From contig OW386285.2 in the NCBI GenBank assembly GCA_936432065.2, positions 407,480,547 to 407,544,546 of the forward strand: a stretch of 64,000 nt of DNA. The letters run 5' to 3'. The DNA comes from Rutpela maculata (lineage: Eukaryota > Arthropoda > Insecta > Coleoptera > Cerambycidae). Shown here piece by piece: positions 31,531 to 42,026 of this stretch. Each line of letters opens with the position of its first letter. The first letter of the stretch is position 1. The position numbers and the translations under genes were made by a program. Under the pieces are notes generated by a model. The model was given only the letters and a program-made list of their open reading frames with translations, searched no databases and had not been told where the DNA came from.

Positions 31531-31929
31531 CCTGCTCTAGCGGCTGACATCACTGACGCCAAGAAACCGTTTGTAGTCACGTGATCGTGTTTATAAATTA
31601 CGACATAATCTAAATATTTATTTTCTTCAGAAAATAAATTTTACTTTAAATGTCTTTTGTTATAATCGTTTTCTGCGTAATGGAAATTACGAACAATTCA
31701 CTTTTTTAAGCATTTTAAAATTTCATGTATCTTGCCAATTGGTGCACTAGGTACAAATTTCCATTAAACTCCTAAAATGGTATGTTGTAACTTACATGCG
31801 TAAATCACCTTGAATATCATACGATTATGAAATTAATATGTGGGTCCTTGACAAGTCTCTTCATTTAATTTTCATGTTATCCCCATTGTGTGAGAAGCTA
31901 GCAGACCGTACGAATATATAGCTAGAAAT
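31531..31929. other. No recognised gene
   Basis: Non-coding between the minus-strand RT relic and the plus-strand RT remnant. Confidence 0.45.
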
Positions 31930-32107
31930 TCGCCTGATTTTTCAAATATTGACACACTTAAGATGCTCTATTGTTGTTATGTCAAATTGAAGCAGGGAAT
32001 ACGCTTCAGTTATTTGATTCTCTCATTACAATGAACATATTAACAATATAGAATCAGTTCAACGCAAATTCATGAAATTCCTGTATTTTAGATCCAAGGG
32101 TAGTTAT
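31930..32107 (+). pseudogene. RT C-terminal remnant, part 1 (interrupted)
   Basis: FSNIDTLKMLYCCYVKLKQG (~31935-31995) followed by HYNEHINNIESVQRKFMKFLY (~32028-32085) is the standard region after the RT thumb (LY..YV, then IE.VQ+KF.KF). It is cut by the 2.7-kb element at 32108 and resumes at 34809 with SYPKVDFPQQ, in the same sense once one copy of the 8-bp duplication is removed. Confidence 0.7.
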
Positions 32108-34808
32108 TAGGGTGGCCCATCTTTTTCGAAATCGAAATTTTTTATTTCTCACCCCTGAAAAAAAAACAGTGCCCTCAAAATATTATTGAGGCAAATTGAA
32201 GGCAAGGGGTGCCGCAGAATGCATTATTATGCAATAATAAAAGTAAATGGAATTATTTACATTCTTTGGTTGATGCATTGTTTTTTTTTTTTTAATCAGC
32301 AACATTTATCTTTAGAATGACTAATCAAGTCATACAAATATCAAAGACATTATATGTTGTGACTATGACATGTGTCATACTACTGTAAATTCGTAGTCTA
32401 AGAAAACTAGACTAGAAGTTTTTGAAATAAAACTCTCGTTTTATCTTTGTGTATTTTATTATGAAACGTTTTTTCATACATAGTACCAAATATTATCCTA
32501 AATCTACAAGACATATAGTAATAAAAACAATATTTTTTGCACTAGGCCAAAGCATGCGACAGGGTTTCTTTTTTACATTTGGAAACTGTGATTTATAATC
32601 ATTTACAATTTAGAGTAAAAACTGTTTTTGGTCTTCATTTTTTGTTAAAATGTCATTATAGTCAGTAATAAGTTTGATTCCTCTCTCAGCGGCATCATTT
32701 ACAACTTTAATTTTGTTTACAATATTGAAACATCGGGTATAACTTTCATTTTCCCTCCATGTTGTTGGATCATTTTCCAAAAATTCCATAGACAAACCTA
32801 ATTTTTGAAAAAACTGTTTAGTGTTCTCACATATGAAGTCCTGAATTTCCTTGTTTTCAACGTCAGTAATGTTACTAATCATAAGTCGTTTAATACCCTC
32901 TTGATTTGGTGCTTTCCTATTCAAAGCTTTAACCATTTCTCTTTTAGTGGTAACTGAAATATCGTCATCAAAGAAAGATAAGCCAACATTTACTGAATTA
33001 AGGTACCACAAATGGTTCACTGTTTTCCTACTTGCGGCTTGAGATATTTCTTTGTCAATATTTTGATAATTAATGAGTTCTTTACAAAAGTCTAAGTCAT
33101 GAAGCGGTGCTTTACTAGCAAATGACTCTGTAAACCAGGCCTTTACATAAACCTTTACAATAAAGAGACATATATCTTCAATACCTATTTTTTCTTTTTT
33201 AGTTAGTTGGAACTGATCTTGGAAAAAAAATATTTTTAGACAGTAAATGGCTTTGGCCATCCAACGTGCACGATGAAATGCCCCTGGTTGATAGAATGTC
33301 GTGTGAGTGGGCTCTTCTTCAACAAAAAGTTTAGAAAGCATTAAAAATTCTTTATAATCATCACGAGGTTGTTGCAAAGTTAAAGCTGCATTTAGAAACT
33401 TTACAATTTCGGCTTTAACTGGTTGTAAAATGTGTTTAATTTTTGATACCTGAAATCCAGTTTTTAGTTTATTTTGATCTATTTTAGGCCAAAATTCCCT
33501 AAAACGTTTAAATAGTGGCACATTTGGACCAGATGAGGAAGGCATTTTTGTGTCAAACACACTTCTCAAAACCACTTCAAAAATATGATGTCTACAAGGA
33601 AAATATAGAATATCTCTTTCTAATTTTTGTTGCAATAGTGTGGCTGCCCCATTTATATAACCCATATTTGATGCTGTTGTATCACAACACAAAGCTATTA
33701 CCTTTTCGTCCAAATTCCTTTTACAAAGCACATCATAAACTGCTTCAGTCTGTTCTCTTCCAGTTGAATTGAATCTCCTCTTTTTTGGCTGTGACGGGCC
33801 AGGCTGGTCTTGTAAAAACTCTTCTTGGGCTTCGATTATTTCATCTTCATTTTCGTTGGAGTCGGCTGAATTACTACTTGATGATGGACAGGTAACTGTT
33901 TCCTCTAATCTAGCTTTTCTTGTTGACTTCGTTGCATTCGTTCGGATAATTTCTGTAATTTCTCCTCAGCTGATTTTTCTTGAGAAGCAAGTTGGTAATC
34001 AATACCATGCATAAATCCAGGACGTCCCTTTTTTCTTTGGTTAATTAAAAACTGATTATCTTCATCTATTTTCATCGACTCCAATGCATTTGCATGAGAA
34101 ATGTCAAAGAGATCGTCCAATTTTTCAACGAAATTTTTTTCTTTACCTCCCGCACTGGCCCTTTTAGCCGATTTTTGTAAGTTCCTCCACTCTGCATAAA
34201 GTTTAACTAGTTGTTTAACACAATGAAAATCCTGACGTGTCGGAATGCGAGCTTTATTGTTAATTTAGCACTTTCATGTACACTTAGCTTCACTTCACGA
34301 ATGTTATAAAAGAGCACTTGTAATACTTGTCTATTAGACGGCAATTTATTGCCAATGATTTGTGACGAATAGTGTCCAACTAAGTAAATGAAAATATCCT
34401 TTCGTAAGGATCTAACATCAGCCATCGTTAAATGTTTTTTCAAAAAGGAACGTATGCTAGAACTTATAATGTCACCACTGTAAAACACAATTGCAAACTG
34501 ACATAAAAACCTACCGTAGGTGCATTATATTTCCAAACTTCCAAAACAAATAATTTCTAGGAAATAATTACACCAATAAAACATTATGAGAAAAGAGGTA
34601 GATATTTGTATTTTAAGTAAAATTTAAGTGTATTACCGTAATAAAATCTTATTTACAAATTTCTACCTGAATGCGGCACGGGTTACCGTTCACCGAATTA
34701 TCTGAAACTTTGACATAAATTATTCCTAGTATAATAGTATATTTTCGTGGGGTGAGACTTAAAAAATACGCAAAAAAAATTCACCCCCTATAGAAATGGG
34801 CCACCCTA
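32108..34808 (-). mobile_element. hAT-like DNA transposon, 2701 bp, 8-bp target duplication
   Basis: The terminal inverted repeat is TAGGGTGGCCCAT, perfect over 13 bp: 32108-32120 against 34796-34808. The flanking 8-bp GTAGTTAT occurs at 32100-32107 and 34809-34816. Removing the element restores an RT relic, so the boundaries are certain. An 8-bp duplication and a TAGGG end fit the hAT superfamily. It encodes the transposase-like gene at 32610-34488. Confidence 0.9.
32610..34488 (-). pseudogene. Putative transposase of the 2.7-kb hAT-like element
   Basis: I recognise this as a multi-copy insect protein family usually annotated as uncharacterised. N-terminal part: MADVRSLRKDIFIYLVGHY (~34425), TRQDFHCVKQLVKLYAEWR (~34238) and LDDLFDISHANALESM (~34120). 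C-terminal part (open 32610-33731): CCDTTASNMG, FPCRHHIFEVV, FHRARWMAKAIY and AERGIKLITDYN. The order Asp, Cys-x2-His, Arg-Trp, Glu resembles the hAT catalytic core (inference). Lesions are a frame change near 34250 and a stop near 33905, with an apparent internal loss of about 150 residues between ~33905 and 33731 compared with what I remember of the family. Confidence 0.72.
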
Positions 34809-34990
34809 GTAGTTATCCTAAAGTCGACTTTCCACAGCAAGATCTGCTTGATAAATACAATTTCAATATCATCCTAAGCATATTTCAATTTTTCGTGTGC
34901 GAGCTCATTAATAATAATATTGATGCACAAGAATATGTCTCTAAATTAAATTTGTTCTTACATCCCCAGAACAAGTTCTCGTTACAATAA
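34809..34990 (+). pseudogene. RT C-terminal remnant, part 2
   Basis: This continues the RT relic of 31930-32107 after the inserted element: SYPKVDFPQQDLLDKYNFN, ILSIFQFFVCELINNNIDA, then KLNLFLHPQNKFSLQ to the stop. It matches the typical tail in which L..R+ and FL..L.N..ID precede a short C terminus. Decayed and 5'-incomplete. Confidence 0.65.
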
Positions 34991-35984
34991 TCTATTTTAC
35001 CATCCTGCAATATGCAAAATGTTTTAAAATTATCTTCCATTCAGGATAACTTTACCTATACTAATATTGACATATTTAATAGCAGCTAAGGTGTTCTGGA
35101 AACTTACTATGAAAGTGTTTGTCAGATATTTATGAAATATTATATTGTTGCATTCAATATCATACATATTCAGTTAGTTTTCTGTCATTTTTGCTTTAAT
35201 TATAATTATTATTATCAATGTATATTTCACGATTGTTCTGAAATGAATGCTGGGCACACTAGCCTCTTCAGTTTTTCTAAATATAAGAGGAGTACCATGC
35301 TTCTTAAATCTAGTTTTAATTCGACATTTCGGTTGTCCAATATACCTTAAATTAAAATCTCAGCTAATTTACTTAGGATCCATTGTTTCTTTCAATTTCA
35401 TTCCCTGAATTGGACCTGGACCTATAAATGTTACACGTAATATTAAATTGGATACCCAATTAAATAAGTCACATGAAAAATATGTCCGAATAAAAAATTA
35501 TTGCACTATTTCAACAGCATAATAAGCACTTTTATTCCGTTTTGTAGATGTTGCGAATAAAAATACGTCATTTTAAAATTCAAATAACAATTCATGCAAG
35601 GTGCAGCCCCTATTTATATTGTCGCATGCAGCTGTTATTCGGGATGAATGTTCGCTAAGGTAATTATTGTACGTTTTAATGCATTCCTCTATAAAACTAC
35701 TGCATTTGTACATATGAAAGACGAAAATATAAAAATTGCATGGTTTATTTTTATTTTGAATTTAAAACGTATAATTATTTATTGATATGCGCATACGTGT
35801 TGGTTATACATATAATTTTCAATAAAATTGTTAATAATAATAATTTAAATCAAAGTTGTTGCCACTCGGAATTTTCTTTCAACACATTCTTAGATGACCA
35901 ATTTCCACGATATTTAAAAACATTCATCGCAGAAATTTTTTTTTACAAGTATTTTACTTTTTTTGTTTAATGACATAGCCACCC
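34991..35984. other. No recognised gene
   Basis: AT-rich non-coding sequence. Part of the first 300 bp may be the 3' UTR of the RT relic. Confidence 0.45.
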
Positions 35985-36522
35985 AAAAAAAGTGGTCAGG
36001 CCTGCGGACCAGACCAGTGTATCCTTATGTATTTCTACCCACTGAAACCGAATTGTCAGATTAGCTCGTTTTTCACCCCAAACCGAAAGAAAACACCCCC
36101 AAAACAAAAGAAAAAGTGGTCTGTCCGGCGGACAATGCCAGTGTGGTTTTATGTATTTGGTAAGGATACATTGGTCTGAAAAACTGAAAAACGAGCCAAT
36201 CTACAATTCTGAAATCGGATTCGGTTTCAGCGGGTCCAAATACATGGGGATACACTGGTTTGGTTCGCAATCCATGCCGCTTTTTTGTTTTGGGGGTGTT
36301 TTTTTAGGGATGGGGGTGAGAAACGAGCGAATCTGACAATTTTGTCTTCGGATTCTGTTTGAGACGGTCCAAATATATAAGGATACACTGGTATGGTCCG
36401 CCGGAGAGACTATCTTTTTGGAGGGTGTTTTTTTGGGTTAAAGTGTGAAAAGCCAGCCAATCTGATAATTCTGACTTCGGTTTCGGCTTTAGAAGGTCCA
36501 AATACATAAGAATACACTTAGT
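35985..36522. repeat. Satellite-like array, ~130-bp unit, three direct and one or more inverted copies
   Basis: The unit contains ACGAGC.AATCT, a GGTCCAAATACAT motif, GGATACACTGG, a TCCGCCGGA-type motif and GGGTGTTTTTTT. Direct copies lie around 36180-36310, 36311-36440 and 36441-36522. Inverted copies occupy 35985-36165 (ACCAGTGTATCCTTATGTATTT.., CACCCCCAAAAC). Orientation flips near 36166. Confidence 0.8.
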
Positions 36523-37180
36523 CCAATCAATGAATGCCCAAAAGGGGATTGTAGAGAACATTTTGGAGGGGAGAATTTTTCTCTTCAGGGATGTGTTGGG
36601 GGTAGTCAGGAGGTAAACATACTAAAAGTCCCCGCCCCTAGCCCCGCCGCTTCATGGGGGAGGGGGGTGGGGTTCGCCAGCGAAAATCGATAATTAATAA
36701 AAAAAAATCAATTAATGTACCTTGTATATTTCTATCAAAGCGGTTTACCGTGGTCTGCTAATAAATCACAGTCACAAAACAATCTTTATTTTACAACACT
36801 CGACGTATTTACTAACGTAATATTTTGTCGAAATCTATACATTTTCTTAAAAATACAGTGTGACTCACTTAAAATGAAGATACCCTTATAACTTTTTCAT
36901 TTTGTTTCCGATTTGAATCAAATTTTACTCAAGTATAGAACAAATTAGGATCTACTTATGACCAGAAAATCATTCACCTGCTATAAAGGCAAAGCCACCT
37001 GCGGTATCAAAATATGCTAAAAAAAATAAAACATTTTAAATGTTAGAAATTCTAAAAAATGCATCCGATCGGCGCCACAAACGTACGTACACCAAAATTT
37101 GATTTGATTATTGATGGGGGATATCTCATACATAAGCGCATCTGGCAAAAAGGGTCCTCAGTTTCCGCAATTTGTGTTGG
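36523..37180. other. No recognised gene
   Basis: Non-coding; a GC-richer patch of C and G runs at 36630-36675. Confidence 0.45.
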
Positions 37181-38033
37181 CTACGTAAAATTCACGTCAC
37201 GGTGGGTGGAAATCATCCACCGTAGTGGAGGGTTATTTGGAAGATTCAGTCTGAAACAAGTTTGTTTTGAGATCCTATTTAATCCAACGCATTGGACAGT
37301 GCACTTTCCCCTTTGAAAATTTACAAAAAATCTTTTGTAAGACACATTTTGCGGTCTTAAAGACACATATTTCCTAATCAGATCAAGTGGGTTTACCAAA
37401 AATCCTTCATTTACAACTGTGAAACTTCTTGATTTATTCGTCTTGGTATCTGGTATGGGTATATATAGATATTGTTCTTTATCTTTTCTATCTTCGACGA
37501 TTAAATAGGTCAGTTCACCGCAACGGCAGGCACCGCAAACTCCCAATATCAATGCAACCTAAAAAACCCAAACAATTAAATACATAAAAGCAAGAACATC
37601 ATAAGAAACACTTACCTTTGACATAAGATGCTCATTGTTAGGGGCATCCTCAAATATTGTTCGAAATGTGCTCTTTCCAAAATTTTGGCCTTTTTGGGTT
37701 TGAAATTTCTTGATCGGCTTTTTAAGTATGCCACAAGTATTCCATATCTTGTTATATCAAAGTTCCTGTATACTTTTAAAGTCGCCTTTATCATAGAATA
37801 TTATAGTCCACATCAAAGAAGATGCAATTTTTTTACTCAAATGTAGGAAGTAAGCGAGAAGCACTTCTTCGTTTACAGCAATAACTCCTCTTTTTTCATC
37901 CAATTTTCAAATTGTAGATATTCTTTAAAATAGGTTACTTTGGACTTTTCTGGAATTAAATTTGCTGTAGCTTCTTTGGCTTCTTGCAAAATATCGGTCG
38001 GAATTTCCATTTTATATATTTCACAATTTTCCA
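37181..38033 (-). pseudogene. Crypton-like tyrosine recombinase, intron-containing, decayed
   Basis: Insect genomes hold many genes of this type; the enzymes join DNA through a catalytic Tyr. Start MENCEIYKMEIPTDIL (38033), then KEATANLIPEKSKVTYFKEY (~37975-37920), EVLLAYFLHLSKKI (~37870), and ALILGVCGACRCGELTYL (~37555-37500), whose Arg in CRCGEL is the first catalytic Arg region. Then IPIPDTKTNKSRSFTVVNEG (~37460-37400) and FFVNFQRGKCTVQCVG (~37325-37280). A 57-bp GT-AG intron fits at 37559-37615. Frame changes occur in the N-terminal half, and the C-terminal H-x2-R..Y box is not recognisable. Not functional. Confidence 0.72.
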
Positions 38034-39581
38034 TTTTGATGCTAATTACACAATGTTTATTAAACAAACCCCCGGTTACAAACAAAATGGATAACAACCA
38101 CAGCTTTCTCGGCACATCCATTCAGAATCTACTTAGCAATAAGATACTTGCATTTTATATTTTTAGAGAAACATTGTTGACTTTGACATTGACAACTGAC
38201 AAAAAAATCGATGACATGACATTTTAATGATTTTATTGTTTGTCACTGAAAAAGCATTTATATGAAAGTGTTGGATAAAATGTTGTATTAGACACGAGAG
38301 TTATTACATATGTCACTTAAGAAAATTAGCCCTTCCGGCTCGCGAGCTAAACTTTTCTTGCGTGATTTATATGTAACATAACTCGCTAGCCTAATAAATA
38401 ACTATTTTCTTCAAACGTCAGAAAAACATGACATTTCTTAACTCATTTCATGGCATTAAAATTTGACTTTTTAGGTGGCTAGGTAAAAGTACTTTTTCTG
38501 ACGCTGTGAGTGGTAGAACAAGTAATATCCATAACAACGCGTATTTTATTTAATACACCGGCCATGCGATATTAACACAATGCGTTTTTGGTGGTGAAAT
38601 TCGAGATTTTTATCTTTTTTTTTTTTTAATAGCTAATCGACGTTTGAAGAAAAAGTAGCATGTTGTTGTGACTCGTCTGTAATTGCCGGACTCCGTTCGT
38701 CCGGCAAACCTACAGACTTGTCACAAAAGAATCACTTTTACATCTAATAAAACAATATACTATTATCAGCGAAACTGAGTGTTGGCTCCCTGGGCGAGAA
38801 TAGAGCACAATCCAACGGGGTGTGCGATAGAAAGAAAATTAAAAAATCTATTTTCAGTCGCGAAAAACTGGTTAAAGCAACGCATTTCCCAAGCTAGATT
38901 GGCATGCCGGGGACCCCCCCTTCACTTTTATTATTATAAAGACTATTACTATTACTATCACAAGCAGGTATTTGAATATCTACCAACATATTCTTATTAT
39001 GATGGAAATCAACAAACTCACAGTAAACCTGCTGCAAAAGGGACGTTACGTAATAAGTACCTACTTAGAAAATTTGAAAACCGCTCCACTTAGCTGGTAG
39101 AAATATGCATCTGGCGATAAAATTGTACATAACCTATTTTGTAGAGAATTTTATAACATTTAATTTTGTACATAACTATTTTTATCGTAAATTCAACGGG
39201 AAACCTGAAAATCGCGAAAAAACATATTATCTAGACTCTCTCCTCCTAAAGGGGGGGTACCGGACTTCGTTCAAGTGGGATAAATTAAGTAGTTCTCATT
39301 GACAACCAAATGAACTAATTAACACCAAGAAATTTTTGGATTGAATTTTTTCTGCCCTAAAATATCTGACGCCTGGTCTAATAAATATTGCCTTAAATTA
39401 AATATTATATTCCAGTACACATAACTTACATCCTTTCATTGTTTATCATTATTAAGTATAACATCTCCTGATATTATCTTAATGATGGGGTTCAAACAAA
39501 CCTTTCTAACTTTGAGTGTCTGTGATTCAATAACGTGTTAAAAGTGTGGTGCATGAATAGAATAATGTCTGTAATAAACAG
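38034..39581. other. No gene; one hairpin at 38288-38394
   Basis: Non-coding. A 107-bp hairpin 38288-38394 has ends TTAG..CTAA, with GAGTTATTACATAT pairing to ATATGTAACATAACTC and a GGCTCGCGAGC centre. It resembles the hairpins at 23.3 and 59.7 kb. An A/T-rich run lies at 38615-38630. Confidence 0.5.
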
Positions 39582-39726
39582 CAATCACATATCTTCAATA
39601 ACCGGTAGTGATGGTTTCTGTCCAGCGATCCAAAATTCTCCAGGAGCTCACAAGAAGCCGGTCCGGCTGAAAAATCTGATAACGAAAGCCGAGGCCTTCG
39701 ATTCCCTACACATAAAGCCGTGCGAG
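39582..39726 (+). CDS. Nos: Probable exon of nitric oxide synthase (start uncertain)
   Basis: NOS makes NO from arginine. The translated stretch SSITGSDGFCPAIQNSPGAH then KKPVRLKNLITKAEAFDSLH IKPCE (frame 1) ends at 39726 in CGAG|GTGAGT, a strong 5' splice site with phase 0. KPxRLKN about 10 residues before a DxLH motif matches the segment just upstream of the NOS oxygenase domain: fly NOS has KPMRLKN..YDTLH, known from memory. Codon use and GC are unlike the flanking repeat DNA. The 3' splice site is a guess; CAG at 39579-39581 and TAG at 39606-39608 are candidates. No other NOS exon is visible in the window, so its introns must be long. It could instead be a retained duplicate. Confidence 0.6.
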
Positions 39727-40162
39727 GTGAGTTACTTTTAGATCTTTTATGCTGCAACAATATTGCCCCTGGGAATCTGATCATTTTCAGGGCTCCATTT
39801 TGTTCTTAATTTAATTTAGCCTTATCTGTGACCTACATTAATTTTAGCGTAGGTACCTAACAAGAACTTTTCAATGTTTAATACCGACCTGAAAGTGAAC
39901 AGTACAGGGTATTTCCGTCAAAGTTATACCAATTTCTCCCCATAATATCTGTCTATTGTCATTTAATTGAATATTTCTGATTTACTTTAAAATTGAAAAT
40001 AAAATATTTAATGAATTTTGTGACGGTTAATATTTTGATTATTAAATTATTCAAAAATAAACAATTTTCAAAAGGTACTTTGACAACTTCACCCCAAATT
40101 TCACAATAACCTTCTGTATACTTAAAAAAAATCCTATTATGTGAGAAATCTTCGACACACAG
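39727..40162. other. Probable intron; no other feature
   Basis: Follows the strong splice donor. Nothing else recognised. Confidence 0.45.
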
Positions 40163-40956
40163 TAATAGTGGGGCAACTTAATTCGAATTTCGCGTTAATG
40201 TGGACGCACTGGACAAAACCACCAAATTTTTTCCAGGTACGTAGCTTTCAATTTTTGGTAGGAACCAACTCCTCCGTCGGCCAGATTGGATTTTATAGCG
40301 GCCATTTTGAAATAGAGGTATATTAGCAATATCTCGGCTTCTAAATCACTTAGGACCACAAACTGTCTAAGTATACATATTTGGGGTCAGGGAATACAAC
40401 TACACAATTTTTAAATATATCACTATATATTTATTCACCAATATATGTACCAATTGCAAGCTATTCACCGATGAACTGTCTTTTATCCGCTGTGTCCACA
40501 TTTTCTAATATGTTTTTTTATTTGGTTTCAGATTGAATTGTAATACAATAAGACTTGAAACAAGTGATCTGTCAGAAAACAACTTCAGAAAATCTAAAAT
40601 GTTCACTAAATGCACATGTAATCGAAGACAAGACAACACCATACCGGTCTTTCTTGAACAATATTAATGAATTTAGAAGCTTGGGGTTATTGCCAGTGAA
40701 ACTAAATTTTGGAAGCGGATGAACTGGTCCAAAACCATGGTGCATGGCACAAATCTTGTTACCTCAAGTTCAGCAATTTGAAGTTGGATAGAGCTAAAAA
40801 GCGGAGAAATACTTCAGGAGGCAGCATAACTGTGGAGAAATGATCCCGGCGTGAAGGGAGTGACAAAATGGCGTGTTTGTTATGTCGTGGAAGCGATGGA
40901 CTCCTTCATGAATTTCGTACAGTTCGTGCAACTTTGAATATTTAATGTAGAAGGTC

Positions 40957-41181
40957 CTATCTTCCACACAATTCTCTACCTATATAAGTATAAAGCTCCA
41001 CAAGTGCTGTAGCCTTTATTTGACTGTACTCTGCAGATATTCCCACCAAATTCTGCTCTAGTTTCCTTAGGTGAAACCGGTAGCGATTTTTCAGTGCTGT
41101 ATAACATTGCAGATGATATTTGGCGTCAAGGGCAATGAGATCACCACTTTCTAGTGCTGCCAATCCAGTTATTGGCAGCAC
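40957..41181 (-). pseudogene. GDLIALDAKYH segment of the same family
   Basis: LAALESGDLIALDAKYHLQC (~41160-41100) is followed by YTALKNRYRFHLRKLEQN and ALVELYTYIGREL. A short acidic-hydrophobic motif, then AKYH.xC and a basic stretch, is a recurrent segment downstream of the CxxC region in this family. It sits in the centre of the palindromic element and is repeated inverted at 41173-41244. The segment order suggests it once followed the fragments in either arm. Confidence 0.6.
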
Positions 41182-41381
41182 TAGAAAGTGGTGATCTCAT
41201 GGTTCTTGAGGCCAAATATCATCTGCAATGTTATACAGCACTGCCAGTTCTATTGCCATTTGCCATTAAAGGAGTCCATCGCTTCCACGACATAACAAAC
41301 ACGTCATTTTGACATTCGCTTCACACCGGGATCGTTTCTTTACAGGTGCTGCCTCCTGAAATATTTCCCCGCTTTTTAGCT

Positions 41382-41639
41382 CTATCCAACATCAAATTGC
41401 TGAACTTGACGTAACAAGATTTGTGCGATGCACACCTGGTTTTGGACCAGTTCATCCGTACTCATATCGCTTCCAAAATTTAGTTTCACTGACAATGACT
41501 CCAAGCTTATAAACTCATTGATATTGTTCAAGAAAGATCGGTACGGTGTTGTCTTGTCTTCATTTCCATGTGCAGTGAGTGGACATTTTAGATTTTCTGA
41601 AGTTGTTTTCTGACAGATCATGCACTTGTTGCAATCCAT
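41382..41639 (-). pseudogene. N-terminal part of the uncharacterised nuclease-like family (right copy)
   Basis: MDCNKCMICQKTTSENLKCP starts at 41639 with a C-x2-C pair. It is followed by NNINEFISLESLSVKLNFGS and ends in QVQQFDVG at 41382. In the left arm the same protein continues as HKSCYLKFSNLKLDRAKKR (+ strand, ~40748-40805), GGSITVEK, stop, then MACLLC (~40868) and LHEFRTVRATLNI (~40905). CxxC, then a H-x3-C, RAKKR, a second CxxC and LHEF.T is the N-terminal pattern I associate with the same large family whose C terminus lies at 23.5-24.7 kb. Truncated and inverted, so not functional. Confidence 0.6.
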
Positions 41640-42026
41640 TTTGTATCATAATTCAATCTGAAAATGTGGACACACCGGACAAAACAGTTCATCGGTGAAT
41701 AGTTTGTAATTGGTACATACCTATATTAGTGGATAAATATATAGTGTGATATATTTAAAAATTGTGTAGTTGTATTCCCTGAACACAAATATGTATACTT
41801 AGACACCAAGTTTGTGGTCCTAAGTGATTTAGAAGCCGATATATTGATAATATCCTATATTTCAAAATGGCCGACGGAGGAATTGGTTCCTATGAAAAAT
41901 TGAATGCTACGTTCCTAACTAGTATCTGGAATAAATTTGGTGGTTTTGCCTGGTGTGTCCACATTTTCGTGATAAGCTGCACTACTATAAGTATAGATGG
42001 AACGTTGAGACATGAGACTATTTAAT

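Larger units (their letters stand above)
40163..41990. mobile_element. Palindromic element carrying two inverted N-terminal gene copies
   Basis: The left half (40163-~40910) and right half (~41270-41990) are inverted copies. The outer part (GTGGACRCAC, then CAAAACCACCAAATT) and the coding part both match. A second, tighter palindrome lies at the centre: 41092-41168 against 41173-41244 (CAGTGCTGTATAACATTGCAG..). The outer boundaries are where inverted similarity fades (ATAGTAGTGCAGCTTAT). Both arms carry the start of the same gene. No flanking duplication was found. Confidence 0.72.

Noticed and set aside
36073..36561. Several similar frames in the 36-kb array
   Set aside because: They resemble each other because the DNA is repeated, not because of a conserved protein.
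38779..39093. 104-codon plus-strand frame upstream of the putative Nos exon
   Set aside because: Considered as another Nos exon, but it has Tyr/Lys runs, no NOS motif and no good splice sites.
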